Below, piece after piece: positions 34,221 to 41,956 of a DNA stretch of 64,000 nucleotides. The notes below the pieces were generated by a model that made no database searches, had not been told where the DNA came from, and saw only the letters and a program-made list of their open reading frames with translations. Origin of the DNA: Nonomuraea sp. NEAU-A123. Lineage in GTDB: Bacteria; Actinomycetota; Actinomycetes; Streptosporangiales; Streptosporangiaceae. Where the stretch lies: positions 89,054 through 153,053 of the forward strand of contig NZ_JAHFZZ010000018.1 in NCBI RefSeq assembly GCF_018603905.1, read 5' to 3'. How positions within the stretch are numbered: the first letter of the stretch is position 1; each line of letters starts with the position of its first letter. A program made the position numbers and the translations under genes.

Positions 34221-35353
34221 CGGAGGTTCTCCCGCAGGTCCCAGAGCCGGCGCCACATGGCGGAGCCGTCCTCGGCGCGGCGCCGCACCGGCCCGTCCCA
34301 GTACCCCAGGAGCCGCCCGTGGTCCGCCGGATCGTCCTTGCGCACCACGCCGAGCAGATGCCCCGGCACCAGGTCAAGGACGTCGCCACTGGGCAGGTAC
34401 GCCGCCGCCACCCCCAGCGAGGCGGCGACCTGCACGGCTTCGGCGGTGGACATGACCGTGCCGGGCCGTTCGACGTCCCAGCCCTCGGCCGAGCGCCCGG
34501 AGCGCAGGTCGCGGAAGACGGTGACCAGCGCGTCGAGCACGGCGTCGTCCACGCCGAAGGCGGCGCCGGCCCGCTGGACGACGGCGGTGGCCTGGTGGCG
34601 TACCAGGGCGGTCTCCGCCTCGGCGTCGGAGATGGGGTCGACGGTCTCGAAGTTGAACCGGCGCTTCAGGGCGGCCGACATCTCCGAGACGCCGCGGTCG
34701 CGCAGGTTGGCCGTGGCGATCACCGTGAACCCGGGTGAGGCCGCCACCTGGGCTTCTTCGGTGCCGGCCAGTTCCGGAACGCTGACCCGCCGGTCGGACA
34801 GGATGGATACCAGGGCGTCCTGTACCTCGGGCAGGCAGCGGGTGATCTCCTCCACCCGGGCGACGCGGCCGGACCGCATGGCGGTGAGCACCGGCGAGTC
34901 CACCAGCGCGGCGGAGCTGGGGCCCTGGGCGAGGAGGAGGGCGTAGTTCCAGCCGTAGCGGAAGGCGTCCTCGGTCGTTCCCGCGGTGCCCTGGACGGTG
35001 AGCGCGCTGGTGCCGCACACGGCGGCGGCCAGCAGCTCGGACAGCATCGACTTGGCGGTGCCGGGCTCGCCGACCAGCAGCAGGCCGCGTTCGCCGGCGA
35101 GGGTCACCACGCAGCGTTCGACGAGGGCGCGTTCGCCGACGAACTTGGCGGCCACCTTCATCCGGGAGGCGGGCCCCACCAGCGTCTCGTCGCCGCTGCC
35201 GCAGATGAAGGTCACCACGGCGCGCGGGGTCAGCGCCCAGCCGGGCGGGCGCGGCCCGGTGTCGTGGGCGGCGAGGAAGGCGAGCTCGTCGGCGTATCGC
35301 TCTTCGGCGGAGATTACCTGCCGGGCCGGAGCCCGGTCTTCGGTCAGGGTCAT
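34217..35353 (-). CDS. MoxR-family AAA+ ATPase (YehL-like)
   Basis: 378 residues from ATG at 35353 with AAGGAC upstream. Walker A is LLVGEPGTAKSM (Lys101). The Walker B position reads RVARVEEITRCLPEVQDALV, with Glu-Glu in place of the usual Asp-Glu. Sensor 1 lies in FTVIATANLRDRGVSEMSAA, followed by the arginine-finger region LKRRFNFETV. MoxR ATPases work with a VWA partner to remodel or activate client complexes (RavA-ViaA, NorQ-NorD, CbbQ-CbbO). Here the partner VWA lies in the next gene, joined by a 4-nt overlap. The client is unknown, perhaps the giant protein encoded upstream. Confidence 0.92.
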   Translation of the reverse strand: MTLTEDRAPARQVISAEERYADELAFLAAHDTGPRPPGWALTPRAVVTFICGSGDETLVGPASRMKVAAKFVGERALVERCVVTLAGERGLLLVGEPGTAKSMLSELLAAAVCGTSALTVQGTAGTTEDAFRYGWNYALLLAQGPSSAALVDSPVLTAMRSGRVARVEEITRCLPEVQDALVSILSDRRVSVPELAGTEEAQVAASPGFTVIATANLRDRGVSEMSAALKRRFNFETVDPISDAEAETALVRHQATAVVQRAGAAFGVDDAVLDALVTVFRDLRSGRSAEGWDVERPGTVMSTAEAVQVAASLGVAAAYLPSGDVLDLVPGHLLGVVRKDDPADHGRLLGYWDGPVRRRAEDGSAMWRRLWDLRENLR

Positions 35354-35390
35354 GAAGTGAAGTCCTTAAGAGAATCGGGGTGAGGCGGGC

Positions 35391-38300
35391 TCAGCGTCGC
35401 CGTCCGCGCTTGACCTGGAGTTGCTCGAACCGGGGAACGTCGCCGTCCCGCACCCGCTGCCACGCCCTGGCGTACAGGTCGGCGACGGGCTGGATCGGCA
35501 CGATCGGCGTGCTGTAGTGGCCGGCCAGGTCGTACAGGGCCAGCTTCCACTGCTCCACCGGCAGGCGCGGCGACGACTGCTCCGTCCAGCCGCCGGGCAG
35601 GAACAGCGTGCGCGCCGCCCGGCTCCGGCTGGCCTCGATGACGAGGCCGCTGCCGGCCAGCTCGGCGCGGGCCGCCTTGAGCCGGGCGGGCTTCCAGCCC
35701 GTCCACCGGGCCATGTTGCGGTCGGTGGGATCGGGCAGGGCCAGCAGCATCAGGTACGTGGCCGCGGCGTCCTCGCCGAGCCCGTGCTCCTTCGCCACCT
35801 CGACGACCAGGTCGGGTACGGACCTGGTGGGATCCTGCGGCCACCACGTGCCGTCCGCGTCCCGCTCCCCCTGCGCCGGATCGCCCGGATCGGCGAGCAG
35901 CGCGGTGAACCTCGGGTCGCGGGCGATCCGCAACGCGATCTCGGCGACGAACGGCGCCTCGGACCCGAGCAGGGCGCGCAGGTAGGGGTCTTCGCCTGCC
36001 GCGTCCAGCAACGCGGTGCGGATGGCCGGAGAGGGGCGGTCATCATGGGTGGGCATGATGAGGGCGCCGTACCTCTCGTAGCCCTGACCGGTCTCGGTCG
36101 GGGCTCCGGCGGCCTTCCTGAACGCGGGCAGGTTGACATAGCGGTCGAGGTCGAGCATCAGGTCCGGGTTGGCCAGCCGGGCGCGGACCTCGGCCAGCGC
36201 CACCGGCAGCGCGGCCCGGATCGGGTCTCCGGCGGGCAGCCGGTACGCCAGCCACCCCGCGGTGGCGACCGCCATGAACAGCACGTTCGCGGTGAACCCG
36301 GTGGCGTTGTCGTCGACGGGCCTGACCCGGTCGCCGCGTACGGCCCAGGCCAGGTCGCGGCTCAGCTCCGGCGCGGCGGCCGGGTCGATGAGCATGCGCA
36401 GCGCCCGGCTCGCATCCCAGCCGGTGTGCACCGCGCGGGACGTCTCCGCCAGCAGCCATTCGGGAATGGCCGCCTGCGGCCCGACCTTGTCGTCCCACAC
36501 CGCCGCCGCGGCGGCCACGTCCGGACCGTCCGTCCAGAGCCGGGCCGGGTCGGCGGGCAGGAGCGCCGCGACGACCGCTCGCCGGATGTCGCCGTCCATC
36601 TTGCGCAGCTCGTCCCTGGCGACGGCGGCATCGGCCAGCTTCACGCCGAGCGCGGTGCGCGCCTCCTTGGTGAGGAAGTTCCGCTCGTGCGTGTCCACGG
36701 ACGGCAGGCCCGCCACGATGAGCCGGGCGATCGTCGGGGAGACGCCGGTGAGCCGGGCGAACTCCTCGGCCGCCTCGGCTCGCCAGGGCGCCGGTCCGCG
36801 CGCCGCCAGTTCGGTGAAGAACGCCTCCAGCCAGCCCGCCTCGCGAGGCGCGCCGACCGGCTCCGAGGACCGGACGGTGTACGGGTGGGGGACGTCGAAC
36901 CGGCCGGCCGGGTCGTGGAACAGCACCGTCCACAGGCAGCCGGAGTCTTCCCGGGAGTCCGCGTTCATGAAGGCGAGGAACGCGCCGTCGTCCAGGGGCA
37001 GGGTCCCGAGCCAGTTGCCGTCGCGCCAATTGCCGTCGGGCTTGGTGAGGTAGCGCTTGTCGAGGTGCAGTGACATCCGCCGCCAGCGGGACGGGTCGGC
37101 CGTGACAGGCAGACCGAGGTGGTGGAGTTCGTGGAGTAGCCCGTGCAGCGTGGCGCGGTGTTCCTCCTCGGTCGACTCCGACCCGGCTCGGAACGCCAGG
37201 GCGGCGGTGTCGTCGAGCAAGGCGTCCCAGCGCAGGCCCGCCTCCGGCAGTCCCGGCCGGTCGAGGTGAGTGCGGCCCAACCCCGATGAACCCGACCCCG
37301 ATGAGCCCGACCCTTCAAGACCAGACCCCGACGCCAGCCCTCGGCCGATCGCCCGGATCTGCTGGTACGAGCCGTCGAGGTGCAGCAGCCACGAGTATCC
37401 GCCGGACCTGCCGAGCCCGCTGAGCGCCTGGTCGAGCAGTTGGTCCGCGGGACCGGCCGGCGCCTCCTCCCGGTGGCCGCCGGCCAGCGCCTCGGAGAGT
37501 CTGGCCGCGACGGCGTCCAGCACGCTCACCTGGGTCAGGGCGAAGCGCACGACCCCGGCGATGCCGGCCACGAGCGCGTCATGGCTCACCTGGGGCAGCA
37601 GCGTGCGTACCCGCGCCTCCAGGTCTTCGTCCGCGCCGACCGCCAGCAGGGCCGCCGCGGTGTCCACGTCCAGGCCGCGCAGGGCCACGGAGCCCTGCGG
37701 ATCCCTGGGGCGCAGGCAGTACCAGTAGCGCAGCGGCGGCAGGATGAGGCTGCCCTTGGCGAAGTGGCCGGGGGCGTCGTCCGTCCTGGCCCAGGCCGTG
37801 ACGACACCGTCCGGGTCGACCAGGCTGAGCCGGTAGCTCCCCTTCACGATGGCCCGCGGCCGGTCGTCCCCGGGGAACGTCAGGGCGCGCACCGGATTGC
37901 CGGCGTCCGGCGGCAAGGTGACCGTACGGCCGGCGACGTCCTGACCGCGCATCGACCCGTCGGGCAGCCGCACCACGCGCCAGCCGAACAGCCCGCCCGT
38001 GGGCGCGCCGACGGGGGTGACCTCGTCCGAGGGCGCGGGCAGCAGCCAGCCCGCATGGAACGTGCTGCCGGCCGGAGCGTCGCGGAGCGCGTCGGCGAAG
38101 AAGGCGGGACCGCCCCGCCTGCCCTCCTGCCCGGTGACCGGGTCGTACTCGTACCAGTCGGCGGTGGAGTGGTCGGACCCGTCCCAGCTCCACACCCAGA
38201 ACGAGGTGCCGTCGGAGATCATCGACCGCTCTTCGGGGACGGCCGTGTCCCCGCGATGCAGCACTCCCGAGCCGGTGGCCCGCCCGCCGCCGGGCAGCGT

Positions 38301-40271
38301 CAGGGTGACCGGGTCCTCGCCGCGGTACCAGTCCATGCGGGTCCCGCGCGTGTTGCGGCTGCCCTCCACCGGTTGGGGGCGGTCGGCGGCGGTGTGCCAG
38401 TATCCGCGCAACTGTCCGTCGAGGGCGCGGGACTGCCAGTAGACGAGCAGCTCGCCGTCCACATAGTGCAGGCCGATGTCGCTCCAGGTGTCGCCGGCCG
38501 GGATGCGCAGGTCGTGGGTGAGCACGGTGCCTTCGGGGCCGAGCACCCGGGCCTGCGCGGAGCCCGCGGTGATCAGGTGCGGCCAGGCGTCTGCGACCAC
38601 GATGTCGTCGACGTCCTTCTTGGCGACGAGGGTCGCGGCCGCCTCCTCCCAGGCCGGCCAGCCCAGCTCGTCGAACAGCCCGGCCCGCAGGGTGCGGGCG
38701 AGCACCGGCGCGACCTGCGTCGCGGCGGCCTGACGTACCTCCTCCTCGGCCAGGGCCAGCGCCTCGCCCGGCAGCCAGGCCAGCCGGCTCAGGGCGTCGG
38801 GCAGCTCCGGCAGCCCGGCGGCCGACGACCGCAGGGCCACCTTGGCCACCCACGCGGCCAGCATCGGCCGCCCGCCGGGGGACTCCGCCAGGAAGCGGAT
38901 GGCTCGCCGGCCGGACTCGTCATTGCTGAACGAGTAGGCCGCGCGCTCGAACGAGGGCCAGAACCGGGCGTCGGCGGCCAGGGCGACCAGGTCGCGCTGC
39001 CCCTCCCCCATCGCCCAGTGCTCGAGCTGCAGCGAGGCGTGCTCCTCGGGATCGGTCACGGCGAGGTTGTGGGCGAGTAGCAGGTCCAGCAGGTCGACGT
39101 CGTAGGTGATCGTCAGCGTCCGGCCCTGCCCGGTGAGCTCGGACCGCAACTGGCCGGCCGCCCGCTCCACCAGGGTGTACAGGGCGGGCAGGCGCGGCGA
39201 GATGCCCCAGCCGTGGTTGCGCGCCTTCAGGAACCGTTGGAGCCAGCCGGCGGTGCCGTCACCGGGGCGCTCCGGCACCTCGCCGGAGATCAGCCCGGCG
39301 GTGGCGCCGGACGCCTCGAGGATCTCCAGCCACAAGCCCGACAGGTCGTGCTCCCTGGACTCCGGCATGATGTCGAGCAGCGTCGTGCGCACCTCGGGCG
39401 TCCGCGCGGCCAGGGCCACGATCGCCGTGCGGTGGGCCTTCCACCAGCCCGTCGCGGCCCGGTGGGTGGCCGGCAGGGCGAGCAGCTCGGCCAGGTAGGC
39501 CTGCTCCTCCGCGTCCGCGTCGGCCCCGGCCGCCTTGGCCAGGCGGCGCAGGTCGGTGGCCATCTGCGCCGACGGCGGCAGCCCGCCCGCCGTCCGCCGC
39601 ACGCACAGCCGCGCGAAGCGGCGCAGCGCCTCGTCGGCGGGCACGCGGGCGGCCAGCTCCTTGGCGTAGCCGGACAGCACCTTGACCGGCAGCGCCCCCG
39701 CCAGCGCGAACTCCAGGAACACCGCGTCGAGCCGGTCCTCGTCCACGTCGAGCCCGTGCTCCGCCTCGGCCCGGCGCGCGCTGGAGAACATCTGCGCGGC
39801 GTAGCCGGTGTTGTCCACGCCCAGGAACACCCGGCCGCTCTGCTCGTAGAACGTGGGCAGGAAGTGGGGAACGGACGCGGCGAGCTGGCGGGCCAGCTGC
39901 TGGTAGGTGTCGAGCGCGGCCTTCGGCTTGGACTTGGCCTGCCGGGCCGTACGCTCCAGCTCTGGCACGACGGCGAGGGCGTGATGCCCGTCTTCGGGGT
40001 GGTTGACCAGCACCCATTCAGGGAAGCCGAGCGACCGCCGTAATCCCAGCCCGACCACGGCCGGCTCCTCGTCGGGCGCCAGGCCCAGGAAGCTCGCGGC
40101 CAGGTCCTCGGCCGGGCCGAGCTCCCCGGCGACCAGCCGCACGACCACCCGGTCGTCCAGCCCGGGATGGCGGTAGCGCCGCGCGGTCATCGGCACGGCC
40201 CGCTCGCCGGCCTCCTCGGTGCCGGGCGGCAGCACGGCCCCGGCCTTCAGCAGCTCTTCGGCCTGAGACAT
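35391..40271 (-). CDS. Giant 1626-residue component of the Yeh-like system
   Basis: Start taken at ATG 40271; a GTG at 40277 overlapping the upstream stop (GTGA) is equally plausible. There are no catalytic motifs. Residues about 1-560 are helical and repeat-like (RRFARLCVRRTAGGLPPSAQ). About 570-845 is rich in W/D/G beta segments (DIGLHYVDGELLVYWQSRAL; SFWVWSWDGSDHSTADWYEY) like a beta-propeller. A Gly/Ser linker lies near residue 990. The C-terminus (about 1520-1590) contains a likely winged helix: AATYLMLLALPDPTDRNMAR then ARLKAARAELAGSGLVIEAS. Its position between DUF4132 and MoxR in a coupled operon implies a structural or client role. Relatives in other actinomycetes are, as I recall, labelled DNA-binding proteins. 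Confidence 0.7.
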   Translation of the reverse strand: MSQAEELLKAGAVLPPGTEEAGERAVPMTARRYRHPGLDDRVVVRLVAGELGPAEDLAASFLGLAPDEEPAVVGLGLRRSLGFPEWVLVNHPEDGHHALAVVPELERTARQAKSKPKAALDTYQQLARQLAASVPHFLPTFYEQSGRVFLGVDNTGYAAQMFSSARRAEAEHGLDVDEDRLDAVFLEFALAGALPVKVLSGYAKELAARVPADEALRRFARLCVRRTAGGLPPSAQMATDLRRLAKAAGADADAEEQAYLAELLALPATHRAATGWWKAHRTAIVALAARTPEVRTTLLDIMPESREHDLSGLWLEILEASGATAGLISGEVPERPGDGTAGWLQRFLKARNHGWGISPRLPALYTLVERAAGQLRSELTGQGRTLTITYDVDLLDLLLAHNLAVTDPEEHASLQLEHWAMGEGQRDLVALAADARFWPSFERAAYSFSNDESGRRAIRFLAESPGGRPMLAAWVAKVALRSSAAGLPELPDALSRLAWLPGEALALAEEEVRQAAATQVAPVLARTLRAGLFDELGWPAWEEAAATLVAKKDVDDIVVADAWPHLITAGSAQARVLGPEGTVLTHDLRIPAGDTWSDIGLHYVDGELLVYWQSRALDGQLRGYWHTAADRPQPVEGSRNTRGTRMDWYRGEDPVTLTLPGGGRATGSGVLHRGDTAVPEERSMISDGTSFWVWSWDGSDHSTADWYEYDPVTGQEGRRGGPAFFADALRDAPAGSTFHAGWLLPAPSDEVTPVGAPTGGLFGWRVVRLPDGSMRGQDVAGRTVTLPPDAGNPVRALTFPGDDRPRAIVKGSYRLSLVDPDGVVTAWARTDDAPGHFAKGSLILPPLRYWYCLRPRDPQGSVALRGLDVDTAAALLAVGADEDLEARVRTLLPQVSHDALVAGIAGVVRFALTQVSVLDAVAARLSEALAGGHREEAPAGPADQLLDQALSGLGRSGGYSWLLHLDGSYQQIRAIGRGLASGSGLEGSGSSGSGSSGLGRTHLDRPGLPEAGLRWDALLDDTAALAFRAGSESTEEEHRATLHGLLHELHHLGLPVTADPSRWRRMSLHLDKRYLTKPDGNWRDGNWLGTLPLDDGAFLAFMNADSREDSGCLWTVLFHDPAGRFDVPHPYTVRSSEPVGAPREAGWLEAFFTELAARGPAPWRAEAAEEFARLTGVSPTIARLIVAGLPSVDTHERNFLTKEARTALGVKLADAAVARDELRKMDGDIRRAVVAALLPADPARLWTDGPDVAAAAAVWDDKVGPQAAIPEWLLAETSRAVHTGWDASRALRMLIDPAAAPELSRDLAWAVRGDRVRPVDDNATGFTANVLFMAVATAGWLAYRLPAGDPIRAALPVALAEVRARLANPDLMLDLDRYVNLPAFRKAAGAPTETGQGYERYGALIMPTHDDRPSPAIRTALLDAAGEDPYLRALLGSEAPFVAEIALRIARDPRFTALLADPGDPAQGERDADGTWWPQDPTRSVPDLVVEVAKEHGLGEDAAATYLMLLALPDPTDRNMARWTGWKPARLKAARAELAGSGLVIEASRSRAARTLFLPGGWTEQSSPRLPVEQWKLALYDLAGHYSTPIVPIQPVADLYARAWQRVRDGDVPRFEQLQVKRGRRR

Positions 40272-40273
40272 GC

Positions 40274-41140
40274 TCACGCGTCCTTCCCCTCTTCGACCCG
40301 TCGCCCGGCGTAGAGCGCCGCGGCCATCCGCATCCCCTCCGACCAGGCCACCGGCCCGACCTCGCGCAGCGGCAGTGTCCTGCCGTCGAGGTCCTGCCAG
40401 CTCAGGCCGCCGGTCGTCACCTCGTCCTCCCAGTAGGGCTCGCCGATCCAGACGGCCGCCTCGGCGAGGCTGCCCGCGTCGCGGACCCGGCACGTGGCGT
40501 AGCCGCCGGAGACGCGGTAGCCGAGCGAGGTGGCCCGCGCGGCCAGGCCGAACCGGGAGTCGTAGGAGCCGCCGGAGAACTCCGACACGGCGGTCTCGCT
40601 CGCCTTGAGGTCGGCGGGCTTGCGCCACGTGGCGCGGTGGATCTGCTCGACCTTCTGCACCACGCCCAGCTCCGCGGCGAACTCCCGCAGGTCGTCCAGG
40701 TCGGGCAGCAGCACGGGGTGCGGCAGGGTCACCGTCCGCGGCGACAGTCGTACGGTCTCGCCGTCGAGGTTGACCACCCGCAGCTCGCCGGAGTCGGTGG
40801 CGTCCCGCAGGAAGCCGACCTCGTCGGGATCGTCACCGACCACGGCCAGGTCCCGCAGGGCCGACTGCCACGCCTCGTCCGGCCACACGCGGGCCAGCAG
40901 CCCGGTCGGCACGGGCAGGGACGAGACCATCCAGACGTCCACCTGCGCCACGCACGCGGCGGCGTGCCGGTCGAGCCACTCGGCGAAGCGGCGCAGCCGG
41001 TCCACCTCGGGATGATCGCGCAACGCCTTCGGCAGCGACTTCAGCTGCCGTCCCGCTGCCCGGCCGGAGGTGGCTCGCGCCGCCACCCGGCCCTCTATGA
41101 GAGCGACTTCGTAGCCGTCGCTCGCTGCCAGCCAACCCAA
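40274..41140 (-). CDS. DUF4132 domain protein (YehI/MolR C-terminal-like)
   Basis: 288 residues from TTG at 41140 (GWLAASDGYEVALIEGR), chosen for the AAGGCGGGG just upstream; ATG at 41164 is an alternative without a ribosome-binding site. DUF4132 hallmarks: QLKSLPKALRDHPEVDRLRR, SLPVPTGLLARVWPDEAW, LPHPVLLPDLDDLREFAAEL, the C-terminal RTLPLREVGPVAWSEGMRMA. E. coli MolR/YehI carry this domain after a WGR domain; no WGR domain is seen here. It is the first gene of the operon, with only 2 bp to the giant's ATG. Function unknown. Confidence 0.85.
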   Translation of the reverse strand: MGWLAASDGYEVALIEGRVAARATSGRAAGRQLKSLPKALRDHPEVDRLRRFAEWLDRHAAACVAQVDVWMVSSLPVPTGLLARVWPDEAWQSALRDLAVVGDDPDEVGFLRDATDSGELRVVNLDGETVRLSPRTVTLPHPVLLPDLDDLREFAAELGVVQKVEQIHRATWRKPADLKASETAVSEFSGGSYDSRFGLAARATSLGYRVSGGYATCRVRDAGSLAEAAVWIGEPYWEDEVTTGGLSWQDLDGRTLPLREVGPVAWSEGMRMAAALYAGRRVEEGKDA

Positions 41141-41410
41141 CGGTCCCCGCCTTTCACTGTGCATGAATCGCCAAATGAGCAGGGCTTTTCCAGCCCCTGC
41201 CGCTCTGCTGCGCCGAACGTTAGCGACCCCGACCGACAAACGCGTTCGGGCCGCTCCAGACGCTCTGACGGCGCGCACGGGGGTGGGGTGGCGAGCCATG
41301 CGCAGGCGGCTTTGTCGGCCTGCGTAATGCGGTGATCCGTCAGAGATTGCTGGTACGGTACCGGCTTTCCACGGAATGACGGGAGTTTTCCCTTGAGGCC
41401 ACATATTGCA
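41141..41410. other. Promoter region of the five-gene Yeh-like operon and flank
   Basis: Non-coding sequence upstream of the minus-strand operon. GCAGGGCTTTTCCAGCCCCTGC at its near end can form a stem (GCAGGG/CCCTGC type) within the 5' leader. TACGGTACCG is near 41352. No clear -35/-10 pair was identified. Confidence 0.35.
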
Positions 41411-41425
41411 TAGGAAACTTTCCTA
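41411..41425. promoter_or_regulatory. TAGGAAACTTTCCTA palindrome
   Basis: A perfect 15-bp palindrome (7-bp arms around a central C) 46 bp before the small secreted protein gene. From memory it resembles the AGGAAA-n-TTTCCT boxes bound by ROK-family regulators such as the chitosanase regulator CsnR, found upstream of secreted carbohydrate-active proteins in actinomycetes. That assignment is inference. Confidence 0.65.
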
Positions 41426-41471
41426 ATAGATACTCCGAATCAGGTGTCCACCCCCCGGATCTGGAGTCGCT

Positions 41472-41795
41472 GTGCTTCGTCGCGCCATCACCCTGACCTC
41501 GGTCGTCGCCGCCACCCTGCTCGCCGTCGCCCTGCCCGCCCAGGCGGCCGAAGTGGACATCCCGTTCGGGCCGTCCTCGATCGGCGAGTACTGCCACGCC
41601 AAGGTCAACTCGGCCTCGTGGCTCGGCTTCTACGAAGCGGGCGGCCTCCGCTGCTACATAAGCGGCACCGGCGGCGCGCCGCAGTACGCCGGATCCGGCG
41701 ATCCCTACCTCGCGTGCAAGTTCCTCACCACAGAAGTCGTCATGAGCGCCAGGCGGGGGGCGTCCGACTCCCTGGTGTGCCGGGTGATCATCTGA
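41472..41795 (+). CDS. Small secreted cysteine-containing protein
   Basis: 107 residues from GTG at 41472 with CTGGAG upstream. Signal peptide LRRAITLTSVVAATLLAVAL ends at AQAA, leaving a mature chain of about 82 residues with four Cys (EYCHAKV, LRCYISG, LACKFLT, LVCRVII), probably two disulfides. It has no recognised domain. The palindrome upstream and the beta-helix gene downstream suggest a role outside the cell, perhaps with carbohydrate polymers. Confidence 0.72.
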   Translation: MLRRAITLTSVVAATLLAVALPAQAAEVDIPFGPSSIGEYCHAKVNSASWLGFYEAGGLRCYISGTGGAPQYAGSGDPYLACKFLTTEVVMSARRGASDSLVCRVII

Positions 41796-41836
41796 CGCCC
41801 CTTTAGGGAGGCTTTTCGACTCCCTGACACGTTCCG

Positions 41837-41862
41837 GACACAAAATGGTCATTTTAGGTGTC
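41837..41862. promoter_or_regulatory. Extended inverted repeat upstream of the beta-helix gene
   Basis: Nested arms GACAC (41837-41841)/GTGTC (41858-41862) and AAAATG (41842-41847)/CATTTT (41850-41855) form a 26-bp near-symmetric element. It would overlap the earliest possible GTG start at 41858, which argues that translation starts downstream. Confidence 0.55.
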
Positions 41863-41956
41863 GAAATTAACCAGGCATCGCGGTTACAGTGACCCCGCAA
41901 GCCAGATGATCTTCATCCGGCTTCGTTTCACCGCGATCAGGAGGCTGAGAACTCAG

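Noticed and set aside
35421..37073. Plus-strand ORF of 550 codons opposite the giant gene
   Set aside because: Codon-position GC and amino acid composition support the minus-strand gene; the plus frame is a mirror artefact.
41797..41818. Short GC hairpin followed by TTTT after the small secreted gene
   Set aside because: The stem has a mismatch and only about five pairs; too weak to call as a terminator.
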